This document shows positions 45,288 to 55,560 of a stretch of DNA of 64,000 nt, one piece after another. Both the position numbers and the translations under genes were made by a program. Within the stretch, counting starts at the first letter, position 1. Every line of letters starts with the position of its first letter. Source of the stretch: Diadophis punctatus similis (lineage: Eukaryota > Chordata > Lepidosauria > Squamata > Dipsadidae). The stretch covers positions 251,485,239-251,549,238 of the forward strand of contig JALIGW010000002.1 in assembly GCA_023053685.1 (NCBI GenBank), given 5' to 3'. The notes under the pieces were generated by a model that searched no databases, was not told where the DNA came from, and worked only from the letters and a program-made list of their open reading frames with translations.

Positions 45288-46189
45288 ATCTAGGCTCTTG
45301 TTGGGATAGCCTGGCAGATATTTTTGATGTTTGATAGGCATGGCCTGACTTATTTGGTATTCTTGACGGAGTATTTTTGACAGAGGAATCAATGCAACGA
45401 GAAACACTGCATTGAAAGAGAGAAACCAAGGCTGATAGTAAGTCTCCTTGAAAGATTCCTCTCTTGATTTTAACCTGTCCCAGTCTCTCACCACTGACCA
45501 GCAACTGTGTCTTCCGATGTGCTGTTGATCTTTGCACAAAGCTTCTGATGTACTTACTCCTGTTATGTCTAGGCACTTGACTATCCAATCATGTGGCAGG
45601 AGTCAAATGCCTCCTTGTAATCAATCCATCAACATTCAAGTTGATCTTCCTTCTCTTGCAGTTTTCCAGAATCATCTTGTCAATTAGGACCTGACGTTTT
45701 GTTCCTCTCTCTGTTTGGGCGGTTTCCTTTCTGCTCAGATGGAAAGAGTTTGTTTTCAACTAGATAGATGCTGTGGACTGCATCAGCTATCGTACCAGTT
45801 AGCAATTTGACAGTTGTCGGTAAACAGATATATTGGCCTGTAGTTGCCTGGTGCTGCCTTTTTTATTGGATCTTTTATTATTAGGTAGGTTTTACCAGAT
45901 ATTAACCAATCTTCAATTTACTGCTTTGCAGTTTGTTGTTAAATTGTTTAACCATGAGTGGGTATAGGCCAGTCACATGTTTAAACCAAAACCCATGCAG
46001 TTTATCTTCAACTGGTGCTGACCAATTCTTGGTCTTCCTTGCCTTTTCCCCACCATTACTGCTGTTATTAAAAGTTCTTTCATTTCAGTTTCTTTTTTAG
46101 TGTTATCCATCTCATCCATCTCCTTTAGCCAAGCTGTGTTTTTGTTATATTTCCCATATCTGCACCCAGAGCTTCACTTTGTCAGGTGT

Positions 46190-46350
46190 TGACTAATTCA
46201 CTGCCTCCAGAGGTCGTGGATGCTCCAACACAGGAGGTTTTTAAGAAGAGATTGGATAGTCATTTGTATGAAATAGTATAGGGTTTCCTGCTTGAGCAAG
46301 GGCTTGAACTAGAAGACATCCAAGGTCCCTTCCATCTCTGTTATTCTGTT
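46190..46350 (+). mobile_element. CR1 LINE 3' tip
   Basis: TGCCTCCAGAGGTCGTGGATG to TCTGTTATTCTGTTA, the last ~160 bp of CR1 on the plus strand. Confidence 0.85.
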
Positions 46351-46387
46351 ACTTCTATTGTTTCATTGATGGATTGCTAGAAACATT

Positions 46388-47458
46388 TTCTTCTTCTTCT
46401 TCTTCTTCTTCTTCTTCTTCTTCTTCTTCTTCTTCTTCTTCTTCTTCTTCTTCTTCTTCTTCTTCTTCTTCTTCTTCTTCTTCTTCTTCTTCTTCTTCTC
46501 CTTCTCCTTCTCCTTCTCCTTCTCCTTCTCCTTCTCCTTCTCCTTCTCCTTCTCCTCCTCCTCCTCCTCCTCCTCCTCCTCCTCCTCCACCTCTCCTCCT
46601 CCTCCTCTTCTCCTCCTTCTCCTTCTCCTCTTCTTCTTCCTCTTCCTCTCCTTCTCCTTTTTCTCCTTCTTCTCCTCCTCCTCCCCCTCCTCTTCTTCCT
46701 CTTCCTCTCCTTCTCCTCCTCCTCCTCCTCCTCCTCCTTTTCCTCTTCCTCTTCCTCTTCCTCTTCCTCTTCTTCTTCTTCTTCTTCTTCTTCTTCTTCT
46801 TCTTCTTCTTCTTCTTCTTCTTCTTCTTCCTCCTCCCCTTCCTCTTCCTCTTCCTCTTCCCCCTTCTCCTTTTTCTCCTTCTTCTTCTTCTCCTCCTCCT
46901 CCTCCTCCCCTCCTCTTCCTCTTCCTTTCCTTCTTCTCCTCTCCTCCTCCTCCTCCTCCTCTTCTTGCTCCTCCTCCTCTCCTCCTCCTCCTCTCCTCCT
47001 CCCCTCTTTCTCCTCCTCCTCCTCCTCCTCTTCTCCTCCTTCTCCTCTTCTTCCTTTTCCTCTTCCTCCTTCTCCTTTTTCTCCTTCTTCTTCTTCTCTT
47101 CCTCCTCCTCCTCCTCCCCCTCCTCTTCCTCTTCCTCTTTCTTTCCTTCTCCTTCTCGTCTCCTCCTCCTCCTCCTCCTCCTCCTCTTCTTGCTCCTCCT
47201 CCTCTTCTCCTCCTCCTCCCCTCCTCCTCCTCTTCTTCTTCCTCTTCCTCTTCCTCCTTCTCCTTTTTCTCTTTCTTCTTCTCCTCCTCCTCCCCCTCCT
47301 CTTCCTTTCCTTCTCCCCCTCCTCTCCTCCTCCTCCTCCTCCTCCTCCTCCTCCTCTTCTTCTTCCTCCTCCTCCTCTCCACCTCCTCGTCTTCCTCCTT
47401 CTTCATCTTCTTCTTTCTTCCTCTCCCTCTCCTCCTTCTCCTCCTTCTCCTTCTCCTT
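46388..47458. repeat. 1.07-kb polypyrimidine tract (CTT/CTC)n
   Basis: Starts as about 38 perfect TTC units, then (CTTCTC)n, (CTC)n and mixtures. Fewer than about ten purines are visible on the plus strand. Apparent proteins of several hundred Ser/Pro/Leu or Glu/Lys/Arg residues are repeat artefacts. It lies in the intron of locus B just downstream of a CR1 3' tip. Confidence 0.98.
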
Positions 47459-47800
47459 GAGTGAGCATGTTGTAGGAACCCCACTTTTGTCTGGCAACTT
47501 GCACAAGGAAAGTCATCACATTCAGCCATAATATGGTTCAAATGATTGGGTTTAATAAGTTACGCAAACATCCTTTCCTGTTTAGTAACTGCAATCGCTC
47601 CCTTAAATAGGAAGCGAAATGGTTGCTAAACAAACATGTGATCAAGAGATGCTGCAAAGATCTCTGGTAGCTGCCGTTTCATTCAGATAAACTTTTCTTG
47701 GGCAGCAATGCCAGCATTACTCTCACTCCGGTGTATGTCGTCAGGCACAGAAACTTGCATACATCGATTGTAAAATTATTACCGCAGTTTTTGTTTATTA
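47459..47800 (+). other. Intron segment shared with locus A
   Basis: No gene. It aligns with 11170-11600 (CATCACATTC, CCATAATATGGT, GATGCTGCAAAGATCTCTGG). Confidence 0.65.
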
Positions 47801-47810
47801 CTGTTCTAAA

Positions 47811-48053
47811 GAGCTGAAGTGGTGCAGTGGTTAAATGCTGCGACTGCAGGCTGACTGCTAGTTCAGCAGTTCAGCTGTTCAAATCTCACTAGGCTCAAGG
47901 TTGACTCAGCCTTCCATCCTTCCGAGGTCGGTAAAATGAGGACCCAGATTGTTGGGGGCAATATGCTGAACTCTGTAAACCGCTTAGAGAGGGCTGTAAA
48001 GCACTATGAAGCGGTATATAAGTAAAGTGCTATTGCTAAAGTGCTATTGCTAT
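47811..48053 (+). mobile_element. tRNA-derived SINE, (CTATTG)n-tailed
   Basis: GAGCTGAAGTGGTGCAG head variant, full core and a duplicated AAAGTGCTATTGCTA tail. Confidence 0.9.
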
Positions 48054-48378
48054 TTGCGAGCGGTCCTCCTTGCTTATCAATCATTGGCTGACTTCTCACA
48101 ACTAACTCCAGTTTCGCAGGCCACAATATAGTGGCTCTTCATTTGGCTTCTACCTAGGCGAGCAACTATTTGCGAACACATCAGTAATAAGCAGTATAAA
48201 AACATATTTTTATGATCAGATTTCTGCATCTGAAAATTAATTTCGCAACCGATGCATCTGTTGAGGCCCTTTGAGGCACCTGTCTCTTAATCACGTGTTC
48301 GTTATTACGTATATTAGCCTGTTCTTAATGTTACTTTGTTTATTTAATTGTTTCTGTGCGTTTATATCCCATACCAAG

Positions 48379-50361
48379 ATGTCTTCAAAGAGAAAGAGCT
48401 CCAGTACAACTGAAGGAAGTAAAAAGAAGCAAAGGAAAGTCATCAGCCTCAATTTGAAGATGAAGATCATCAAAGCGTACGAGGCCGGGAAGAAAGTGAC
48501 GAATATAGCTCAAGAGGAAGGCCTGGCCCACTCCACCATCTCCGCCATTTTGAAGGACAAGGAACGGATCAAAGAGGCCACGAAAGGATCATCGGGAATG
48601 ACCACGAGCATCATAAGGAAGCAAAAACACCTCGTCCACGAAATGGAAAAACTCCTCATCCTCTGGATCGAAGATCAGATACAGAAGAGGCTTCCGGTGA
48701 GCCTTTTCCTCATTCAGAACAAGGCACGCAGCATTTTCTCGACGCTGAAAGAACAAGCAGGCGAGGAATGCACCGAAACATTCACGGCCAGCCGCGGCTG
48801 GTTTATGCGATTCCAGCTAAGATTTCATTACCAGAAAACACAGAGATTAGGTAAAGCTGACAAGGAAGCTGGCAAACACTTTCCGGATGAACTTGATCAT
48901 GTTGTAGCAGAAGGGAACTATTTCGCCGAGCAGATATTCAGAGTGGACGAAACTGGGTTGTACTGGAAAAGAATGCCGGAGCGGACCTACATACACAGAG
49001 AAGCCCAAGCAATGCCTGGGTGTAAAGCATTTAAGGACAGAGTAACCTTACTCCTGGGTGGAAACGTCGCCGGATTCAAGCTGACGCCGTTCCTGATCCT
49101 CAAATCAGATCACGCCTATATGTTCGAAAACGTAAGCAAGGACACGCTGCCCGTTTATTACCGGTTTGATTGTAAGGCCTGGATGACGCACGTCCTCTTT
49201 GAGGACTGGTTTACGAATTGTTTCATACCCCAAGTAAAGGAATATTGTTGGCAAGAGGGAATAACATTTAAAATCCTGCTGCTCCTAGACAGAGCACCTG
49301 GACATCCCCTGCATCTCGACAGTCTCCACCCTAATATAAAGGTAGTTTATCTACCCCAAAATACCACCGCTCTCGTACAGCCGGTGGGCCAGGGAGCCAT
49401 CTCAGCATTCAAGGCCTACTATTTGCATGCAGTGTTTGCCAAAGCTTTCGCCGCGGTGGGAGACGAAAGTGTAACGCTGAGCGAGTTTTGGAAAAGCTAC
49501 AATATTCTGCATTGTATCGAAAACATCGTAACAGCATGGCAGGACGTTAATGTGAAATGCATGCAAGGGTTTTGGAGAAAGTGCTTGAAATGTTTTCCTC
49601 TTCTTGTCAATAATTCGGTAGGATTTGACCAAAACCAAAATGTGGACGAAATAAATAAGAAAATTTTGACACTCGCGAAATTCCTTGATTTAGAAGTCGA
49701 TGCCAAAGAAGTTAAAAAATGGATAGCTTACGCGGAGGGAGAGCTTTCGAACGAAGAGTTAATTGAACTGAAAGAAGAACTGGAAGCCCAAAAGGTGGTG
49801 GAAGAAGAAGTAGAAAAGGAAAAAGAAAAAGAAGAAAAAGAGAAAGAGAAAGAAAAAGAAAAAGTTGTAGAAATTCAACCCAAAACGTTCAGTCTGAAAA
49901 GATTGGCTGGTGTTTTTTCGGGTGTTAACAAAGTTTTATCGGATTTGAAACGTATGGATCCAGACGTAGAACGTTTTAGTAAGGTACATTGGGAAATGAG
50001 TGAAATCTTAAAATGTTACCGTGAAATATATGAAAGGAAAAAGAAAGAAAGGAATGATAAAGAAACCAAACAGAGGGGCTTCCGGAAGGAAGTTACTTCT
50101 TCTCCAGCTCCACTCCCCTTCCTTTTGCCCATCCCGTCTACAGGAATACAAAACCCGGAAGATCCACAGCCATCAACCAGCTATGCCAGCCGATTCGCTC
50201 TTCCTGAAAACGCAGAAAACTATGAATATTTTCAAGGATTTATATCCAATTTTATGTATGCAGGTACTGTAACTGTAAAATCTGATTTGTTCAGGTGGTG
50301 GTCTTCATTTGGCAACTTGCCTCATTTAACAATCGCAGTTTCAACGATGATGAAAAAATAG
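48379..50361 (+). CDS. Intact Tigger transposase-like ORF, locus B, third catalytic Asp replaced
   Basis: 660 codons without interruption; start chosen at MSSKRK because it aligns with locus A, though the frame opens further upstream (48271). Domains: psq-type HTH about residues 20-65, CENP-B/Tc5-type HTH about 83-150, DDE core about 180-385. Catalytic positions: Asp190 in VDETGLYW, Asp304 in LLLDRAPGHP, and at the third site, 33 residues later in QPVGQG, Gly337 (codon GGC at 49387) instead of Asp. A Glu/Lys-rich coiled-coil-like stretch follows (about 470-500), then a Ser/Pro-rich tail. Transposase function requires the third acid, so cleavage activity is doubtful; DNA binding could remain. 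CpGs are better kept than in A. Family known for domestication (CENP-B, Jerky, TIGD), but expression and host role are not shown by sequence. Confidence 0.85.
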   Translation: MSSKRKSSSTTEGSKKKQRKVISLNLKMKIIKAYEAGKKVTNIAQEEGLAHSTISAILKDKERIKEATKGSSGMTTSIIRKQKHLVHEMEKLLILWIEDQIQKRLPVSLFLIQNKARSIFSTLKEQAGEECTETFTASRGWFMRFQLRFHYQKTQRLGKADKEAGKHFPDELDHVVAEGNYFAEQIFRVDETGLYWKRMPERTYIHREAQAMPGCKAFKDRVTLLLGGNVAGFKLTPFLILKSDHAYMFENVSKDTLPVYYRFDCKAWMTHVLFEDWFTNCFIPQVKEYCWQEGITFKILLLLDRAPGHPLHLDSLHPNIKVVYLPQNTTALVQPVGQGAISAFKAYYLHAVFAKAFAAVGDESVTLSEFWKSYNILHCIENIVTAWQDVNVKCMQGFWRKCLKCFPLLVNNSVGFDQNQNVDEINKKILTLAKFLDLEVDAKEVKKWIAYAEGELSNEELIELKEELEAQKVVEEEVEKEKEKEEKEKEKEKEKVVEIQPKTFSLKRLAGVFSGVNKVLSDLKRMDPDVERFSKVHWEMSEILKCYREIYERKKKERNDKETKQRGFRKEVTSSPAPLPFLLPIPSTGIQNPEDPQPSTSYASRFALPENAENYEYFQGFISNFMYAGTVTVKSDLFRWWSSFGNLPHLTIAVSTMMKK

Positions 50362-50582
50362 TTTTACAACCAATTCTTGTATTTATGATCTTCACGGATC
50401 TGTAAAGCAAATGAAATCTTTAGGATAGGTACCGGGGTTACTATCCTACTTCAGCTTTTCTTTGCCTTTACAGAGATGCAAAGGTCATAAGTACAAGGAT
50501 TTACTTATAAAGTAAGATTACTTTTTCATTACCATGATAGTGCGAATGATTGCTAAACGAAGTTGCTACAAAACAAGGACTA

Positions 50583-50983
50583 CAGGTGGTCCTCGACTTA
50601 TAACCGTTCGTTTAGGGATTGTTTGAAATTACAACGGCACTGAAAAACCGACTTATGACCATTTTTCACACTTACGGCCATTGCAGCATCCCCCATGGTC
50701 ACGTGATCAAAATTCTGATGCTTGACAACTGATTCACATTTATAATGGTTGCAGTGTCCCGTGGTCACGTGGTCACCTTTTGTGACCTTCTGACAAGCAA
50801 AGTCAGTGGGAAAGCCAGATTCACTTAACAACTGGGTTACTAATTTAACCACTGCAGTGATTCACTTAACATCTGCGGCAAGAAAGGTCTTACAATGGGG
50901 CAAAATTCACTTAACAAATGTCTCACTTGGCCACAAATATTTTGGCCTCAATTGTGGTTGTAGGTCGAGGACTATCTCTCCTG
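50583..50983. mobile_element. Tigger-type MITE
   Basis: CAGGTGGTCCTCGACTTA ... GTCGAGGACTATCT, beginning right after the transposase 3' flank. Confidence 0.85.
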
Positions 50984-50993
50984 TAAGATCATA

Positions 50994-51151
50994 GCCAATG
51001 GTGGCGCAGTGGTTCAAATGCAGTACTGCAGGCTACTTCTGCTGACTGCCGGCTGCCAGCAGTTCAGCAATTCAAATCTTACCAGGCTCAAGGTTGACTC
51101 AACCTTCCATCCGTCCGAGGTTAGTAAAATGAGGACCCAGATTGTTGGGGG
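50994..51151 (+). mobile_element. tRNA-derived SINE, 3'-truncated
   Basis: GGTGGCGCAGTGGTTC head to GATTGTTGGGGG, where the next element begins. Confidence 0.85.
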
Positions 51152-51572
51152 CAGAGGTGGGTTCTAACTTACCTCACTGCCGGTTCACTTCCTCCCACGC
51201 TGCGTGGGCGCGCGCGCACTTTGCGCACGCACTCATGCACAGTGCCAAAAAATCCGGAAAAAAAACACAAAGCTAGAACAAGATGGCAACCGCATGCACA
51301 GTGCTGGAAACTCTGCTTCTGCAGATGCTCAGAAGAAAATTAAAAAATAATAATAATAATTTTAAAAAATGAGAAATAAAAAAAATAAATTTAAATAAAT
51401 TTTTAAAAAGCTGAAAACAAGATGGTGACTGTATGCACAGTGCCGGAAACTCGGCTTCTGCACATGCTCAGAAGAAAAAAAATTCAAAACAATGAAAATG
51501 AAAATGAAATAAAAAGCCGAAAACAAGATGGCAACCGCATGCACAGTGCCGGAAACTCGGCTTCCACCTCAG
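51152..51572. mobile_element. hAT-type element with tandem repeats
   Basis: CAGAGGTGGGTTC left end and CCACCTCAG right end. The interior repeats an ACAAGATGGC..CCG.ATGCACAGTGCCGGAAACTC.GCTTC unit three times, separated by A-rich spacers (51282, 51417, 51525). Confidence 0.65.
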
Positions 51573-51574
51573 AA

Positions 51575-51690
51575 GGCTAGACGGCTGAGTTAACCGTCAG
51601 CCTGGTGAGATTTGAACTGCCAAATTGCAGGCAGCCGGCAGTCAGCAGAAGTAGCCTGCAGTACTGCATTCTGACCACTGCGCCTTCACT
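51575..51690 (-). mobile_element. tRNA-derived SINE, head half
   Basis: Minus-strand head and part of the core, in opposite orientation to the SINE at 50994. Confidence 0.8.
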
Positions 51691-51800
51691 TACAGCAGCG
51701 GAACTGGTGGTCCATGGACCACTGGTGGTTCATGAGAAAATTTTGGGTGGTCCACAGAAAAATTATTTGCATTTTTTATATTGCACTAAATCGGGGGTCC

Positions 51801-52188
51801 TCAAACTATGGCCCCTGGGCCAGATACGCAATTAACGTTTGTGTTGCTGCAGAGAGTCTCCTCCTTTGGGGTCTTTTTGTGTGGGTCAGAGGGGGGGCCC
51901 AGAAATTCTGACTTGGGGTCTGCTTCAGCTTCCTGGTGCAGGGCTTTGGGCAAAGGCTGGAGGGAAGCGCCGCTGGTGGCGAAGAGCCGGAAGGCCTTGT
52001 TCCAGTGGGACTCCATCATGGCCTGGAACTGGCTGACCATCTCAGCCTGCTGAGCCTCCAGGCGCCGGTACCTGGCTTGCACTCCCACAGGTCTTCCCTC
52101 TGCTTGGAAAGCCTATGCTCGTAGTCCTCAGTGAGGTCCTTCGCGGTCAGATCCAATTTGAACTGAGCCAGCTGTTTTGCCAACTCTT
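51801..52188 (-). pseudogene. Coiled-coil coding segment carried by a hAT-type element
   Basis: On the minus strand 52188-52080 reads LKELAKQLAQFKLDLTAKDL and TEDYEHRLSKQREDLWECK. After a 1-nt slip it continues RYRRLEAQQAEMVSQFQAMM, then SHWNKAFRLFATSGASLQPL and a charged tail to about 51860. Heptad-like Leu/Ala spacing, codon-like structure and lack of similarity to any transposase suggest host exon sequence. I do not recognise the parent gene. A SINE cuts it at its 5' side. Confidence 0.5.
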
Positions 52189-52189
52189 T

Positions 52190-52432
52190 GAGCTGAAGTG
52201 GTGCAGTGGTTAAATGCAGCCATTGCAGGCTGACTGCTAGTTCAACAGTTCAGCTGTTCAAATCTCACTAGGCTCAAGGTTGACTCAGCCTTCCATCCTT
52301 CCGAGGTCGGTAAAATGAGGACCCAGATTGTTGGGGGCAATATGCTGAACTCTGTAAACCGCTTAGAGAGTGCTGTAAAGCACTATGAAGCGGTATATAA
52401 GAAAAGTGCTATTGCTATTGCTATTTCTCGTG
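52190..52432 (+). mobile_element. tRNA-derived SINE, (CTATTG)n-tailed
   Basis: GAGCTGAAGTGGTGCAG head variant, almost identical to 30317-30545. Confidence 0.9.
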
Positions 52433-53041
52433 GTGGCTGCTTAGCTCCAACAACCTGCTTCCTGTTGGGGCTCTAAGGAGCCCGGGCGGGCAGGCGAGTA
52501 GTGGCTGGCAGGGGAGAGGCGAGTAGAGGCCGGCGAGGTGCCCCTTGATGTGAATGACATCAAGTTGGCCAGGACCACCCAGTCACATGACCACCTAGCC
52601 ACACCCACCCAGCCAGTCATTAGGCAGATCATATTAGTGGTCCGCGGGATTTAAAATTATGAATTTAGTGGTCCCTGAGGTCCGAAAGGTTGGTGACCCC
52701 TGGCTTAGAGGGTAGGATGGCGATGGCCACTATGAAGTGTGGGCAGACTGAGGCGGGTCTCTATAGAGCAGAGGCCGGCGGGGAGGCATAATGGAGTACC
52801 GGAACCCTGCTCTGTTTTACTCTATACAGGTAGTCCCCAACTTACGACCACAATGGAGCCCAAAATTTATGTCGTTAAGTGAGACACTTGTTAAGTGACT
52901 TTTGCCACGGTTGTTAAGTGAATCACTGCAGATGATAAGTTAGTAACCCGGTTGCTAACCTGGCTTCCTCGTTGACTTTGCTTGTCAGAAGGTCGCAAAA
53001 GTTGATTACATGACCACAGGACACTGCAACCGTCATAAATA

Positions 53042-53436
53042 CAGGTAGTCCTCGACTTACAACAGTTCGTTTTGTGACCGGTTAAAGATACAACGGCACT
53101 GACAAAAAGTGACTTATGACCGTTTTTCACAGTTACAGCCTTTGCCGCATCCCCATGGTCACGTGATCAAAACTCATATGCTTGGCAACTGGTTCATATT
53201 TATGACCGTTACTGTGTTCCAGGGTCATGTGATCCCCTTTTGCGACCTTCTGACAAGAAAAGTCCACAGGGGGAGTCAGATTCACAACAACCAGGTTACT
53301 AACATAATCCACGGCAGTGATTCAACTTAACAACTGAGGGAAGAAAGGTCGTAAAATGGGGCAAAACTCACTTAAACGTCTCACTTAACGACAGAAATTT
53401 TGGGCTCAATTGTGGTCATAAGTCGAGGACTATCTG
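53042..53436. mobile_element. Tigger-type MITE nested in the same family, TA duplication
   Basis: CAGGTAGTCCTCGACTTAC ... GTCGAGGACTATCTG flanked by TA at 53040-53041 and 53437-53438. Confidence 0.9.
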
Positions 53437-53457
53437 TATGGGTCAGTTGCCTTAATT

Positions 53458-53945
53458 TTAGAATAGAACAGAATAACAGAGTTGGAAGGGACCTTGGAGG
53501 TCTTCTAGTCCAACCCCCTGCTTAGGCAGGAAACCCTACACCACTTCAGACAAATGGTTATCCAACATCTTCTTAAAAACTTCCAGTGTTGGAGCATTCA
53601 CAACTTCTGGAGGCAAGCTGTTCCACGGATTAATTGTTCTGTCGGGAAATTTCTCCTTAGTTCTAAGTTGCTTCTCTCCTTGTTTAGTTTCCACCCATTG
53701 CTTCTTGTTCTACCCTCAGGTACTTTGGAGAATAGCTTGACTCCCTCTTCTTTGTGGCAGCCCCTGAGATATTGGAACACTGCTATAATGTCTCCCCTAG
53801 TCCTTCTTTTCATTAAACTAGACATACCCAGTTCCTGCAACCGTTCTTCATACGTTTTAGCCTCCAGTCCCCTAATCATCTTTGTTGCTCTTCTCTGCAC
53901 TCTTTCTAGAGTCTCAACATCCTTTTTGCATCGTGGCGACCAATC
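53458..53945 (-). mobile_element. CR1 LINE 3' fragment
   Basis: Minus-strand frame with [37 protein letters not shown] and the standard tail with AATAGAAC at its tip. Confidence 0.9.
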
Positions 53946-54471
53946 ACGGGAAATACTGCGACGCATGAAAAACGGCCCTAGGTCCCTTTTTTTCAGTGCC
54001 ATTGTAACTGAACGCTCACTAAATGAACTGTCGTAAGTTGAGGACTAGCTGTAGTGGGGTTCCTCAGAAGAAAATTGGCGGGAGCAGCTTACAGGGAGGA
54101 CTTGTGAAATTTCCTGCCAACTTCCTCACTGGCTTTGCTTACAGGAAGGCCTCGGGTAAAGTTGTACATGGCACTCACATGACGGCTGCTCCCTGGATCG
54201 TCATAACACTGTGACACCTGGAACTTTTGAGCAGGGTTGTAAATCCCCCCTCATTCAGCACCGTCATAACTTTGAAAGGCCACTGTTTAAGGACTCCCCT
54301 TAAACCAAATGTTTATACGCATTGATCTTCCGTTTAACCTTTTTGTTTCTAGTTAGATTATTTGTAAATCTGCATATAGAATGAAATGAAAGCTTTACAA
54401 AATATTCCTGCATTTTAAATAATCAGAATGATAATCAAATATTTAAAAAGATAATCAATTATTGTAGTGTA

Positions 54472-54854
54472 CAGGTAGTCCCCAACATACAACAGTTTTG
54501 TTTAGTGACCATTCGAAGTTACAATGGCACTGAAAAAAGTGACACATGATGGTTTTTTCGCAGTTATGACCATTGCAGCATCCCCATGATTATATGATCA
54601 AAATTCAGATGCTTGGCGGCTGATCCATATTTATGACCGTTGCAGTGACCCAAGGTCATGTGATCCCCTTTTACGACCTTCTGACAAGCAAAGTCAATGG
54701 GGAAGCTTAACCGTGTTATTAACTTAACTGCAGTGATTCACTTAACAACTGTGGCAAGAAAGGTCGTAAAATGGGGCAAAACTCATGTAACAAATGTCTC
54801 ACTTAACAACAGAAATTCTGGGCTCCCTTGTGGTTGTAGGCCGAGGACTACCTG
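54472..54854. mobile_element. Tigger-type MITE
   Basis: CAGGTAGTCCCCAACATAC ... GGCCGAGGACTACCTG, TA-flanked. Locus A has a CR1 and a hAT element at the equivalent point instead. Confidence 0.9.
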
Positions 54855-55234
54855 TATTTTAATCGCAAAGATACGTTAGCATTAAAGAGATCTTGGAAGC
54901 AGAATGCACAAAATTTATTTTATTTATATATCAATTTTTAGAAATCGCCCAGCTCCCACGCAGGATAAAAACTGTATATAAAATTTAGATGTTAAGTAAA
55001 ATGTTGTTTAAAATGTCCTCTTCGGAAAGGATATCAAAAATTGAACATGAAAGGCTGAATTAAAATTGCAAGCATAGTAACTGGCATGCCTAAGGTACTA
55101 TGATTTTCACCCAGTGACCATTTTGCTTAATGACCTGGTCCTTGGAACAGAATGCGGAGTGGGAGTACTCAGTAAACCACAAAGGTTTTATATGAGGCAG
55201 CTGTTAAGGATTTGCGCCTTGTGAGTCCTACAGC

Positions 55235-55560
55235 CAGGAGAATATTCCAGTATTTGAGAGGCTGCCATAAAGAGGAGGGGGTCAATTTATTTTCCAAAGC
55301 GCCAGAGGGCAGAACAAGAAACAATGGATCGAAATTCATCAAGGAGAGAAACAACGTGGAATTAAGGAGAAACTTCCTAACAGTGAGGACAATCAACCAA
55401 GTGGAACAGTTTGCCTTCAGATGTTGTAGGTGCTTCATCACTGGAGGTTTTTAAAAAGAGACAGGACAGACCCTTGTCTTAAATGATGTAGGTTCTCCTG
55501 CTTGAGCAGGGGGCTGGACTAGAAGACCTCCAAGGTCCCTTCCAGCTCTATTCTATCCTA
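55235..55560 (+). mobile_element. CR1 LINE 3' fragment
   Basis: Plus-strand frame [20 protein letters not shown] and LRRNFLTVRTINQ, standard tail ending AGCTCTATTCTATCC. Confidence 0.9.

Larger units (their letters stand above)
43860..46150 (-). mobile_element. R4-clade LINE remnant
   Basis: Minus strand, from 5' to 3': reverse-transcriptase piece 45300-45590 (RLGQVKIKRGIFQGDLLSAL, then LIPLSKILRQEYQI), a post-RT piece 44514-44867 (NTWVVPVIRYTARILDWTQA, VDRFYLSRNIGGHGMLQVEQ), and a decayed C-terminal piece 44081-44323. These match the R4/Dong group, which carries a restriction-like endonuclease at its C-terminus. Several frameshifts; a SINE and a foldback MITE are inserted. Confidence 0.75.
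51696..52702. mobile_element. hAT-type element (CAG.GGT.ACCAACC termini), composite
   Basis: The left arm has GGTGGTCCATGGACCACTGG; the right arm is GTGGTCC.TGAGGTCCGAAAGG then TTGGTGACCCCTG. Flanks ACTTACAG / GCTTAGAG are a weak 8-bp match. It contains a second hAT-type start (GGGGGTCCTCAAACTATGG at about 51793), a coiled-coil coding segment and a SINE. Confidence 0.65.
52827..54051. mobile_element. Tigger-type MITE split by a second copy and a CR1
   Basis: The outer copy starts CAGGTAGTCCCCAACTTACG and runs to CGTCATAAA, resumes as TGGGTCAGTTGCC after the inner MITE, and ends GTTGAGGACTAGCTG after the CR1. Confidence 0.85.
48060..54305 (+). mobile_element. Tigger element, locus B copy, expanded by later insertions
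   Basis: The left end (GTCCTCCTTGCTTATCAATC) lies just after the SINE. The right part is split: 50362-50582 follows the ORF, and 54052-54305 (TCACATGACGGCTGCTCCCTG, CACCTGGAACTTTTGAG) aligns with the right end in A. Between them sit two MITEs, SINEs, hAT-type elements and a CR1. Confidence 0.5.

Noticed and set aside
46355..47541. Three overlapping frames of over 380 codons on both strands
   Set aside because: They are translations of the CTT/CTC repeat (runs of Ser/Pro/Leu or Glu/Lys/Arg) and have no protein-like composition.
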